From the NCBI GenBank assembly GCA_015061335.1, contig SUWT01000003.1:21204-85203 (forward strand): a DNA stretch of 64,000 nucleotides. Reading direction: 5' to 3'. Source of the DNA: Lentimicrobiaceae bacterium (GTDB lineage Bacteria > Bacteroidota > Bacteroidia > Bacteroidales > F082). The notes below the pieces were generated by a model. The model saw only the letters and a program-made list of their open reading frames with translations, was not told the origin of the DNA and ran no database searches. The position numbers and the translations under genes were made by a program. Positions 52,824 to 60,850 of this stretch are shown piece by piece. The stretch's first letter is position 1; every line of letters starts with the position of its first letter.

Positions 52824-54338
52824 TTAGATGCCGTCAAGATCGCTGTTTATTCTAGATGCAATACGTCTTGTGGGCAGTTGATCAAAGTTGTTGTTTGGTA
52901 ATAATTGTTCGGAATCGGAGAAGTTTTCCTCAATGTCTTCAAATCGAGCGTATTGTCCGACAAATTTTAATGTCACATCTCCTAATTTACCATTACGGTG
53001 TTTTGCTATACTGATAACGGCTTTGCCTTTTGTTGAGACATTGTCTTCTTCCGTAAGTCCATAATACTCAGGACGGTATATGAATAAGACCATGTCAGCA
53101 TCTTGTTCAATGGCACCAGATTCACGTAAATCGGATAATATTGGTTTTTTTGAACCCGGACGTGTTTCTACGCTACGGCTCAACTGTGAAAGCGCCAAAA
53201 CAGGCACGTCTAATTCTTTTGCAAGACTCTTTAATGAGCGGCTGATATTACTGATTTCCTGTTCACGAGTGCCGTATTTCTCGCCTTTGGCAGTCATTAG
53301 CTGCAGATAATCTATAAAAATCATCTGAATATCGTGCTGTTGCTTTAATCTTCTGCATTTTGCTCTAAGATCGAAAACAGACAACTGTGGAGTGTCATCA
53401 ATGAATATTTTTGCATTTACAAGTGGTGATACCATAGTCGTCAATTGCTGCCACTCATATTCAGCTAAATTACCTGTCCTTAACTTGTCAGCCGTCAATG
53501 ATGTTTCTGTGGAAATCAGACGTGTAACTAATTGAACAGATGACATTTCTAATGAGAAGAACGCTATAGGTCTGCCAAAATCAACAGCTGCGTTACGTGC
53601 TAAGTTGAGCGCGAACGCGGTCTTACCCATACTAGGACGTGCAGCTAAAATAATAAGATCAGATTTCTGCCAGCCCTGAGTGATTCTGTCAAGCTCAGTA
53701 TATCCTGACGGAACACCGCGTAATGTTGAACCACTATCACGTGCAGTTTGTATATCGGCAATAGCCCTACTGACCAAATCAGGCATCTGATCATAATTCC
53801 TTCTTAAATTATTCTCGCTGATCTGAAATAATTTATTCTCAGCACTATCTAATAAATCAAAAACGTCAGTGGTGTCTTCGTATGCTTCTTTAATGGTTTC
53901 AGTGGAAATTACAATTAGTTGACGCTGAATATATTTTTGTAAAATAATGCGAGCATGGTATTCAATATTCGCTGAACTGACAACCCTGTTTGTTAGTTGT
54001 GAGATATAATAAGGTCCTCCAACAACCTCAAGATTGCCACTGCTCTTTAACTGATTTGTAACAGTAAGAATATCAATAGGTTCTGATTTCGCAAAAAGCT
54101 CTTTAATGGCTTTGTAAATCATCTGATGAGACTCTTTGTAAAATACTTCAGGTGTTAAAATATCGATAATTGCGTTGACTGCACCCTTTTCCAACATCAT
54201 TGCACCTAGAACAACCTCTTCCAAATCAACAGCCTGCGGTGGAACCCTGCCTTGATTAGATAATATCTCGGACTGTATATTATTTGCATTAGTCCTGCTA
54301 AACCCGGATTTCTTATAATTTGTATTATTGTTATTCAT
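52824..54338 (-). CDS. dnaB: Replicative DNA helicase
   Basis: Hexameric replication-fork helicase of 504 residues. The N-terminal DnaB domain (about 35-140) contains PPQAVDLEEVVLGAMM. The RecA-like domain has Walker A ILAARPSMGKTAFALN, EMSSVQLVTRLIS, Walker B MIFIDYLQLM, SQLSRSVETR and the C-terminal SDLRESGAIEQDADMV with FIYRPEYYG. The N- and C-terminal tails are polar and about 40 residues longer than in E. coli. No intein or insert is visible. It has a TAATTTTG box at 54343-54350. Confidence 0.96.
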   Translation of the reverse strand: MNNNNTNYKKSGFSRTNANNIQSEILSNQGRVPPQAVDLEEVVLGAMMLEKGAVNAIIDILTPEVFYKESHQMIYKAIKELFAKSEPIDILTVTNQLKSSGNLEVVGGPYYISQLTNRVVSSANIEYHARIILQKYIQRQLIVISTETIKEAYEDTTDVFDLLDSAENKLFQISENNLRRNYDQMPDLVSRAIADIQTARDSGSTLRGVPSGYTELDRITQGWQKSDLIILAARPSMGKTAFALNLARNAAVDFGRPIAFFSLEMSSVQLVTRLISTETSLTADKLRTGNLAEYEWQQLTTMVSPLVNAKIFIDDTPQLSVFDLRAKCRRLKQQHDIQMIFIDYLQLMTAKGEKYGTREQEISNISRSLKSLAKELDVPVLALSQLSRSVETRPGSKKPILSDLRESGAIEQDADMVLFIYRPEYYGLTEEDNVSTKGKAVISIAKHRNGKLGDVTLKFVGQYARFEDIEENFSDSEQLLPNNNFDQLPTRRIASRINSDLDGI

Positions 54339-54342
54339 GCTC

Positions 54343-54350
54343 CAAAATTA
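54343..54350 (-). promoter_or_regulatory. -7 box for dnaB
   Basis: TAATTTTG on the minus strand, ending 5 bases from the ATG; it implies a very short leader or a different start. Confidence 0.4.
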
Positions 54351-54423
54351 CAATATTTTATTTATTGTTAATTAATTGTTGATAACTTTTGTTTTTAATT
54401 GTAATTGTCATATAATCAATAAA

Positions 54424-55824
54424 TTAACTGATCAATCTTCTGTAAACCCTTTTTAAAATAATATTCTCATCTTCCATGTCTTTGCCTACTAGAATTCTCT
54501 CTATCTCATTGTCACTTGTGGCGTTAAGTATAATTCTACTATGTTCAAAACACTTTTCACCTTCAAAAATACCTTCAAAAACATTTTTTAAAGAAAAATC
54601 ATATTTGGTCTTTTTGTGAAAAAAATCAGAACTGATTAGAACATCTCTCAGGTTGGTTAATTTATATGATATATCCTTTAGCTGAGATATGTTATTATGC
54701 TGTAAAAGATGATTTAAATTCTGGGATGAGAAGTAAAATATTTGATCATATTGTAATAATTTTTCAGCTAAAATAGACAGTCCTTCCTCGATTTTTGAGA
54801 AATCATTAAGGCAATTCCATTCTGTAACTTCATCATTTTCATCAGACAATATAGAAAAATACGGCATTATGTTTTGGTATGGTTTATGACCATTAAAAGA
54901 TGGTATGGCCTGACTATATATCAATACATTTAAGAATGCTATGGATTTGTTTTTCTTCTCTATTAAGTTGTAGAATTTCTTGTAATTGATATAGAATGTA
55001 TTTTGTTCTAAGGCGTCAATTTGATTCATCCCTAAAGATAATGGATCAATGTACCTTTTGAAGCTTCTGTTATCTTGTATGCCACAATTGTATAACGAGA
55101 ACATGTCTTTATCGTTAAGCGCGTTTGTGTATAGATAACTGTTTTCAGGAACCTTTTTCCAACAATGACCCAGAAACTCGCATGTATATGGTTTGAAACA
55201 ATGTGTACCTATATTAATATGAGGAGAGTTGCTTAATTCTAATGTCTCTTTTAATTCTCTAATCTTATTCTTTATATAGGGTAGTTTTTCTTCAGCATAT
55301 TCTTTAACAGATTCATATACAAATAATCGTTCTAGATCCAGATCTCCGTCTCTTACATAGTTGGCATTTACATACATCAACTGAATATCACTAATAGGAA
55401 TATTACATCCTTTTAGGACATAATATTGCAATGCCGCATCGTTAAGATATGTTTCACTTATCGACAAAGAGCTTTTAACTTCGATAGCGCGCCATTTTTC
55501 TCCCTCTCTTACAATAACATCCAGCATGATTAGTGTGTCATCGTGTATAAAAACAGCTTCATACATCACATTAACATCAGGATTATTGATATTTTCCATA
55601 GTTTTTTGAAACATTTTCTGAAATTGAGAAGGAGAGGATGGAGCCATATTGATTCCTCCCGGGAATAATGATCTTGCTAAGATGCCAACATCAGTGCCTC
55701 TTTTAAACTTGGCTCTTTTCTCTAGACTTAATTTGTCGCGTAGATATGGATGCTTTTTGAATAAATAAAGAGCTTTCGAACATTGTTCTCCTTTTATATA
55801 TGTTGATTTTGATAAAATGTGCAT
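54424..55824 (-). CDS. DUF2779-type PD-(D/E)XK nuclease with Fe-S cysteines
   Basis: Protein of 466 residues in the DUF2779 family. The N-terminal PD-(D/E)XK domain (about 1-225) has LIMLDVIVREGEKWRAIEVKSS, giving the Asp and ExK active site. Cysteines occur in KGEQCSKALY and in THCFKPYTCEFLGHCW, a Cas4/AddB-style pattern for an Fe-S cluster. The C-terminal half corresponds to the DEDD-exonuclease-like part of DUF2779, but the typical catalytic motifs are not clear and may be lost. It lies four bases before the MATE transporter gene in the same transcript. Confidence 0.8.
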   Translation of the reverse strand: MHILSKSTYIKGEQCSKALYLFKKHPYLRDKLSLEKRAKFKRGTDVGILARSLFPGGINMAPSSPSQFQKMFQKTMENINNPDVNVMYEAVFIHDDTLIMLDVIVREGEKWRAIEVKSSLSISETYLNDAALQYYVLKGCNIPISDIQLMYVNANYVRDGDLDLERLFVYESVKEYAEEKLPYIKNKIRELKETLELSNSPHINIGTHCFKPYTCEFLGHCWKKVPENSYLYTNALNDKDMFSLYNCGIQDNRSFKRYIDPLSLGMNQIDALEQNTFYINYKKFYNLIEKKNKSIAFLNVLIYSQAIPSFNGHKPYQNIMPYFSILSDENDEVTEWNCLNDFSKIEEGLSILAEKLLQYDQIFYFSSQNLNHLLQHNNISQLKDISYKLTNLRDVLISSDFFHKKTKYDFSLKNVFEGIFEGEKCFEHSRIILNATSDNEIERILVGKDMEDENIILKRVYRRLIS

Positions 55825-55827
55825 AAG

Positions 55828-57126
55828 TTATATATTTTGTATGATATTTTTTTTAGCCATAATACTCATAGAAATGCCTCTTGCTATCATAAAGCACAAA
55901 AATGCACACCATAATCCATGATTTTCAAAATGTGGAGTTAGGAAATACCAGGAAGGTATGAATACAAATAATGTAGATATTATCATGGTGTTTCTAATAG
56001 CTTTGGAAGCTGTTGCCCCAATGTATATACCATCCCAGATGAAAGCGGCAAAAGTTATTATAGGAATGATAATCATATAGATGTAATAAGGTTTAACTTC
56101 GTTAAGAATCTCAGGATTATCAGAAATTAATCTGACAAATGTAGATGGGAACAGGGCGTATAATATTGTAAAAGGAATGCTTATGGAAAATCCCCATATC
56201 AGAAGTGATTTTATAACTTTTTTAAGACTCTCTTTATCTTTTGAGCCAATGAATTTCCCTACCAGAGCTTCTCCCGCATAAGCAAATCCGTCGGTAAAAT
56301 AAGAGAATATATAAAATGATTGTAATACTATCATATTGATGGCTAGTATGTTATCTCCTAGTTTGGCAGATTGGTTTGTAAAGAAAGCGATGCTTATGAT
56401 GAGAAGAAAACTACGTATCATTAAATCAGAATTAACCTTGAAGAATCGTCTTATCTTATCAAAATCAAATAAAATGTTTCTTTCAATTCTGATAAAATAA
56501 CCTTTATATTTCTTTACTAAAAGTATAAGAGCAAGAGATAATCCGCAATATTGAGAAATCACAGTTCCTAATGCAACGCCTTTTACATTTTGTTCTAATA
56601 TCAAAACGAAAACTATACTGAAAATTATATTACATATATTTATCAGAATGGCGATAAACATTGGAATTTTTGTGTTTTGCATGCCTACAAACCAACCGTT
56701 TAGACAATATAATAAGATATTGGCGGGAGCAGCCCATATTCTTATGTAGAAATATTGTATAGCCAATGCTTTAACTTCTTCACTTCCATCGAGTAATAGC
56801 GTGCTTAATTTCGCTATTGGGACTTGAAAAACTAAAATTAGGGTGAAAATAGGGATACCTATTATTACGGACCTGTATAATGAATATATAATTTCTATAT
56901 TATTGCCTTTACCTAACGATTGTGCCGTAAATCCTGTTGTGCCAGCCCTTAGGAAACTGAAAAATGAATATAATACGCTAAAAATGGTACCACCCAGAGC
57001 AATGGCTCCAATATAAACTGCAGAACCAAGATGTCCCATTAAAATCATATCGACAAGTCCTAATAGTGGAATCGTTATATTACTGATAATGTTGGGAATT
57101 GCTAATTTTAATATTGATTTGTTCAC
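55828..57126 (-). CDS. MATE family efflux transporter (DinF-like)
   Basis: Inner-membrane transporter of 432 residues with 12 hydrophobic helices. MATE-family features are LAIPNIISNITIPLLGLVDMILMGHLG at the start (quoted only in part here: PNIISNITIPLLGLVDM), FLRAGTTGFTAQSLG and the second-half counterpart FSYFTDGFAYAGEALVGKF. These match the DinF/MATE antiporters, which use Na+ or H+. The start codon is GTG. A promoter box lies at 57144-57151; the DUF2779 gene follows as the second gene. Confidence 0.9.
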   Translation of the reverse strand: MNKSILKLAIPNIISNITIPLLGLVDMILMGHLGSAVYIGAIALGGTIFSVLYSFFSFLRAGTTGFTAQSLGKGNNIEIIYSLYRSVIIGIPIFTLILVFQVPIAKLSTLLLDGSEEVKALAIQYFYIRIWAAPANILLYCLNGWFVGMQNTKIPMFIAILINICNIIFSIVFVLILEQNVKGVALGTVISQYCGLSLALILLVKKYKGYFIRIERNILFDFDKIRRFFKVNSDLMIRSFLLIISIAFFTNQSAKLGDNILAINMIVLQSFYIFSYFTDGFAYAGEALVGKFIGSKDKESLKKVIKSLLIWGFSISIPFTILYALFPSTFVRLISDNPEILNEVKPYYIYMIIIPIITFAAFIWDGIYIGATASKAIRNTMIISTLFVFIPSWYFLTPHFENHGLWCAFLCFMIARGISMSIMAKKNIIQNI

Positions 57127-57143
57127 TTTGTTTCTTTTTTCTG

Positions 57144-57151
57144 CAAATATA
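57144..57151 (-). promoter_or_regulatory. -7 box for the MATE-DUF2779 operon
   Basis: TATATTTG on the minus strand, 18 bases before the GTG start. Confidence 0.55.
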
Positions 57152-57200
57152 ATAATGATTTGACAATTGTAGGTTGTAGAATTAATATGTTTATGTGTAT

Positions 57201-57230
57201 TGTGGAATATTGTGGAATATTGTGGAATTA
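57201..57230 (+). repeat. Three 10-bp tandem repeats TGTGGAATAT
   Basis: TGTGGAATAT, TGTGGAATAT and TGTGGAATTA follow each other with an exact 10-base period, in the region between the MATE gene and the first coiled-coil lipoprotein gene. The period is one DNA turn. The reverse word ATTCCACAAT appears upstream of the second paralogue (58312-58345). May be operator sites (inference). Confidence 0.55.
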
Positions 57231-57386
57231 TCTACAGTTGTAGAAAAGATAATTTTGGATTGTAATTATTAAGATGTTGTTAATCATGTTGTTCGTAATA
57301 TAATTATGTTGTATGATATTATGGTATGATATTAGATTGGTATAAGTTGGGAAAATGAAACAATTATTAATTTAACAAAAATTAAA

Positions 57387-58232
57387 ATGAAAAAGACATT
57401 AACAATTTTATCAGTTGCATTAGTAGCTTTTATGTTAAGCTCATGCGTAGAAAAATCAAAGAAGTACCAACAATTATTAGCTGAAAAAGATGCTATCGTT
57501 TTAGAAAACAATAACATTGAAAAAGAATACAATGCAGCTCTTGGTATTATCAGTGATGTTGAAAATAATCTCAGTGCTATTCGCGATGCAGAAGGTTTGA
57601 TGCTTATCAAAAATGAAAACAACACACAAAGAGATCAACTCAATTCAGAATTGATTCAAATCAAAGAAGCAATGGCTATCAATCGTGCCAGATTAGATTC
57701 ATTGTCAGAAGCATTAAATAATTCAAACAAAGATAGATCATATTTACGCAATACAATTAAAAAATTACAAAATCAAATAGCTGAAAAAGAACAAGTTATT
57801 GCTTCAATGCAAGAACAAATCGCACAAAAAGATCAACAAATTGAAGGTTTGAATACTCAGGTAAGCAACTTAAACAACGATCTTCAAGAGATTACAGCTA
57901 AGAGTGATGAACAAAGCCGTTTAATCGCTGATCAAATCATCGAATTAAATAAGGTATATTACATTGGCGCAAGCAAAAAAGCTTTGAAAGAAAAAGGCAT
58001 CTTGACATCAAAATATATCTTAAGAGACAGAGTTCCTACAAAAGCTTTCACAACTGTTGACAAACGTGAAGTGACTGAAATTACTTTTGATACAAAGAAA
58101 GCTAAGGTTCTTTCTTCACATCCAGTTAATTCATACACACTCGTAAATAAAGACAACCAAGTTATTATGCAAATTACAAACCCAGAACAATTCTGGAGTG
58201 TAACAAAATATTTGGTAGTTGTAACCAAATAA
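57387..58232 (+). CDS. Coiled-coil lipoprotein, paralogue 1
   Basis: Predicted lipoprotein of 281 residues. The signal ends MLSSC (Cys21), followed by VEKSKKYQQLLAEKDA, and then heptad-rich coiled coil (about 25-180, with EKEQVIASMQEQIAQKDQQ). A compact C-terminal domain (about 185-281) starts VYYIGASKKALKEKGIL and ends FWSVTKYLVVVT. It is about two-thirds identical to the next gene, a clear tandem duplication. Neither resembles a well-known enzyme; such proteins are typical of Bacteroidetes envelopes. It has its own terminator (58261-58297). Confidence 0.8.
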   Translation: MKKTLTILSVALVAFMLSSCVEKSKKYQQLLAEKDAIVLENNNIEKEYNAALGIISDVENNLSAIRDAEGLMLIKNENNTQRDQLNSELIQIKEAMAINRARLDSLSEALNNSNKDRSYLRNTIKKLQNQIAEKEQVIASMQEQIAQKDQQIEGLNTQVSNLNNDLQEITAKSDEQSRLIADQIIELNKVYYIGASKKALKEKGILTSKYILRDRVPTKAFTTVDKREVTEITFDTKKAKVLSSHPVNSYTLVNKDNQVIMQITNPEQFWSVTKYLVVVTK

Positions 58233-58260
58233 TTTTTCTGCTCGTTTTCAATATTATGAG

Positions 58261-58297
58261 AGTCCGACATCGCCAGTTGTCGGACTTTCTTTTTTCT
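58261..58297 (+). terminator. Terminator after paralogue 1
   Basis: AGTCCGACA pairs with TGTCGGACT over an 8-base loop, followed by a T-rich run. Confidence 0.8.
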
Positions 58298-58311
58298 AAT
58301 GTGTATCATTA

Positions 58312-58345
58312 TGGAAAATTGTGTATTAATTCCACAATTAATTTC
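58312..58345. promoter_or_regulatory. Inverted repeat upstream of paralogue 2
   Basis: AATTGTG and CACAATT are separated by nine bases containing ATTC. The core resembles the reverse of TGTGGAAT found in the tandem repeats at 57201-57230, upstream of paralogue 1. Possible shared operator; not a known motif. Confidence 0.35.
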
Positions 58346-58500
58346 CCCAATATGTGTGAATAATTAATTTGATTTTTTTTAAAATATTGATTATCACAAC
58401 TTTATTTCTTATTTTGCTTTGCGTGTTTTTTTGGTACGGTTTTGGAGAAATAGAGTATATAGTTTGAGAATTAATTAATCAATAAATAAATATCATAATC

Positions 58501-59349
58501 ATGAAAAAGACATTTAAAATTTTAGTCGTTGTTTTAGCAACAGGTTTATTAACAACATCATGTGTAGAAAAATCAAAGAAGTATCAACAATTATTATCAG
58601 AGAAGGAAGCTGCTGTAGTTGAAAATCAACAAATTGAAGCTGAATATAATAATGCATTAGGCATTATTTCAGACGTTGAAAATAACTTACAAGCTATACG
58701 TGAAGCTGAAGGTTTGATGATGATGAATAATGAGAATCTTGCAGGAAGAGAAAAACTTAACGCCGAATTGAATCAAATTAAAGAAGCAATGGCATTAAAT
58801 GGTGTAAGATTAGACTCATTAAATGATGTTTTGCAAAATTCAAAGAGAGATAACAAACAACTTCGTTCAACCGTTAAGAAATTACAAGCACAGTTAGAAG
58901 AAAAAACAAGAGTTATAGACTCATTACAGATTCAAATTAACGAAAGAGACAATCAAATTACAGGTCTTAATGTAAAGGTTGAGAATCTCAACGCTGATAT
59001 TAAAGAAGTTCAAGCTATTAACGATTCACAAGCTCAAACAATTGCTGATCAGATAGTTCAAATGAACACTGTATATTATATGGCAGCAACAAAGAAAGAA
59101 TTGAAAGAAAATGGCATTTTGAATTCAAAATATATCTTGAATAAAGAAGTCCCTACAGAAAAATTTGTACAGGTTGACAAACGTGAATTAGACAAGATTA
59201 CTCTTGAAGCTAAGAAAGCAGTCGTTCTTTCAGCACATCCTGTAAATTCGTACAAAATTGTCAAGAATGAGAATACTATAACACTTCAAATTAACAATCC
59301 TGAACAATTCTGGAGTGTAACTAAATATTTGGTAATATCAACCAAGTAA
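58501..59349 (+). CDS. Coiled-coil lipoprotein, paralogue 2
   Basis: Protein of 282 residues closely related to the preceding gene. The lipoprotein signal ends LTTSC (Cys21), followed by the same VEKSKKYQQLLSEKEA opening. The coiled coil (about 25-180) is the most divergent part, and the C-terminal domain (VYYMAATKKELKENGIL through FWSVTKYLVIST) is strongly conserved. That suggests the C-terminal domain carries the function and the coiled coil sets spacing. It has its own terminator at 59375-59409 and precedes the response regulator gene. Confidence 0.8.
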   Translation: MKKTFKILVVVLATGLLTTSCVEKSKKYQQLLSEKEAAVVENQQIEAEYNNALGIISDVENNLQAIREAEGLMMMNNENLAGREKLNAELNQIKEAMALNGVRLDSLNDVLQNSKRDNKQLRSTVKKLQAQLEEKTRVIDSLQIQINERDNQITGLNVKVENLNADIKEVQAINDSQAQTIADQIVQMNTVYYMAATKKELKENGILNSKYILNKEVPTEKFVQVDKRELDKITLEAKKAVVLSAHPVNSYKIVKNENTITLQINNPEQFWSVTKYLVISTK

Positions 59350-59374
59350 TTTGTTCTGCCCGTTTCATTTTCTT

Positions 59375-59409
59375 AAATCCGGTACTTCTGTGCCGGATTT
59401 ATTTTTTTA
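59375..59409 (+). terminator. Terminator after paralogue 2
   Basis: AAATCCGGTA pairs with TGCCGGATTT (one T-G wobble), followed by a T-rich run. Confidence 0.8.
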
Positions 59410-59445
59410 CTGCTGTTATGATGATATTATTCGAAAATAATTCAT

Positions 59446-59453
59446 TAAATTTG
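59446..59453 (+). promoter_or_regulatory. -7 box for the sigma-54-type response regulator gene
   Basis: TAAATTTG, 17 bases before the ATG at 59471. Confidence 0.6.
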
Positions 59454-59470
59454 CGGATATAATAAAAGAG

Positions 59471-60850
59471 ATGGAAAAAAGTATATTAATAGTAGAGGAC
59501 GACCTTACTTTTGGTACTATGTTAAAGACATGGTTTACAAAGAATGCTTGGAATGTTACACTCGTATCGAAGGTCGAACAAGCCAAGGTGGAGTTAAATC
59601 GTGTTTATTTTGATTTGATACTTAGTGATTTACGACTTCCTGATGGTGATGGGATAATTCTTCTTACATGGATGCGTGAATGTAAATTAATGTCGCCCTT
59701 TATTATTATGACCAGTTATTCCGATGTTCAGACAGCGGTCTTGGCAATGAAGTTAGGTGCCTTTGATTATCTTCAGAAGCCGATCAATCCTACGATTTTA
59801 GAACAGAAAATAGAAGCAGCGATGAAGCAGTCTAAGATTGAGGCGGATCAAGCTGACAACAAGTCGAAAGAGAAGTCTAATAATGTGACGCACAAGGTAG
59901 TAAAAGGGAAAAGCCCTGTTATACAGCGTTTGTATTCTCATCTCGAGCTTGTAGCGCCTACTAAGATGTCTGTTTTAATTCTAGGAGAAAGTGGAACCGG
60001 TAAGGAATACATCGCACGTATGATTCATGATAAAAGTAGCAGAAAATCTGATCCTTTCATCGCAGTTGATTGCGGAAGCCTTTCCATGGAGTTGGCTCCA
60101 TCCGAACTCTTTGGTCATAAGAAAGGTTCGTTCACATCCGCTATTTCTGATAAAACAGGAGTTTTTGTTGCTGCCAATGGTGGTACGGTTTTCCTCGATG
60201 AAGTCGGTAATCTCTCATACGAAGTTCAGAAACAATTACTTAGAGCACTTCAAGAACAGAAGGTTCGTCCTGTAGGTTCAGCCGCTGATATTAAAGTAGA
60301 TGTGAGAATTATAGCTGCAACTAATGAAGATCTTGAAAAAGCAATAGAAGAAGGTCGCTTCCGTCAAGATCTATATCACCGAATTAATGAATTCTCTGTC
60401 TTGGTTCCTCCTCTTAGGGAGAGATTGGAAGATCTTGAAGAATTCTCATATCATTTTATGGAACAAGCAAATGAGGAACTTGGAAAGAATGTTAATTCTA
60501 TATCTAACGAAGCACTCGAATTATTAAAACAACAGTCGTGGATGGGAAATCTCCGTGAACTTAGAAATGTGATACGCCGTTCTGTTTTGTTTGCTCAGGA
60601 TAATACCATAAAAAAAGATAATCTTCCTGAATTTCCAAAAATTATGAAAAATCAGAACATTCAAAAAGATATGATTTCTAATAATAGTGATTCTACAAAT
60701 GAATGGGCGTTGAATAGAGGTAATGAGAAAGAACAAATATTGGCTGCTTTGAAACAGGCTCGCGGTAATAAAACAGTAGCCGCTCGTTTGCTTAAAATAG
60801 ATCGAAAAACCTTATATAATAAAATGCATCTTTATGAAATAGAACTTTGA
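59471..60850 (+). CDS. NtrC-type response regulator with altered GAFTGA
   Basis: Response regulator of 459 residues. The receiver (about 1-120) has the phosphoacceptor region LILSDLRLPDGDG (about Asp53) and LQKPINP. The AAA+ domain (about 145-390) has Walker A GESGTGKEY near 176, Walker B GGTVFLDEVGN and arginine-finger-type FRQDLYHRINEF. The loop that contacts sigma-54 reads GSFTSA (219-224) rather than GAFTGA. A Fis-type HTH ends the protein (ARGNKTVAARLLKIDRKTLYNKMHLY). The altered loop may reduce or change sigma-54 activation. It converges directly on the hybrid kinase gene with zero bases between stops, so the two may be partners. Confidence 0.88.
   Translation: MEKSILIVEDDLTFGTMLKTWFTKNAWNVTLVSKVEQAKVELNRVYFDLILSDLRLPDGDGIILLTWMRECKLMSPFIIMTSYSDVQTAVLAMKLGAFDYLQKPINPTILEQKIEAAMKQSKIEADQADNKSKEKSNNVTHKVVKGKSPVIQRLYSHLELVAPTKMSVLILGESGTGKEYIARMIHDKSSRKSDPFIAVDCGSLSMELAPSELFGHKKGSFTSAISDKTGVFVAANGGTVFLDEVGNLSYEVQKQLLRALQEQKVRPVGSAADIKVDVRIIAATNEDLEKAIEEGRFRQDLYHRINEFSVLVPPLRERLEDLEEFSYHFMEQANEELGKNVNSISNEALELLKQQSWMGNLRELRNVIRRSVLFAQDNTIKKDNLPEFPKIMKNQNIQKDMISNNSDSTNEWALNRGNEKEQILAALKQARGNKTVAARLLKIDRKTLYNKMHLYEIEL

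Noticed and set aside
55828..57126. A longer MATE protein starting at an ATG further upstream
   Set aside because: The promoter box and the family's usual N-terminus support the GTG at 57126; no in-frame upstream ATG is seen.
57201..57230. Three direct repeats as a possible CRISPR start
   Set aside because: The units are 10 bp with no spacers between them, and no cas genes lie nearby.
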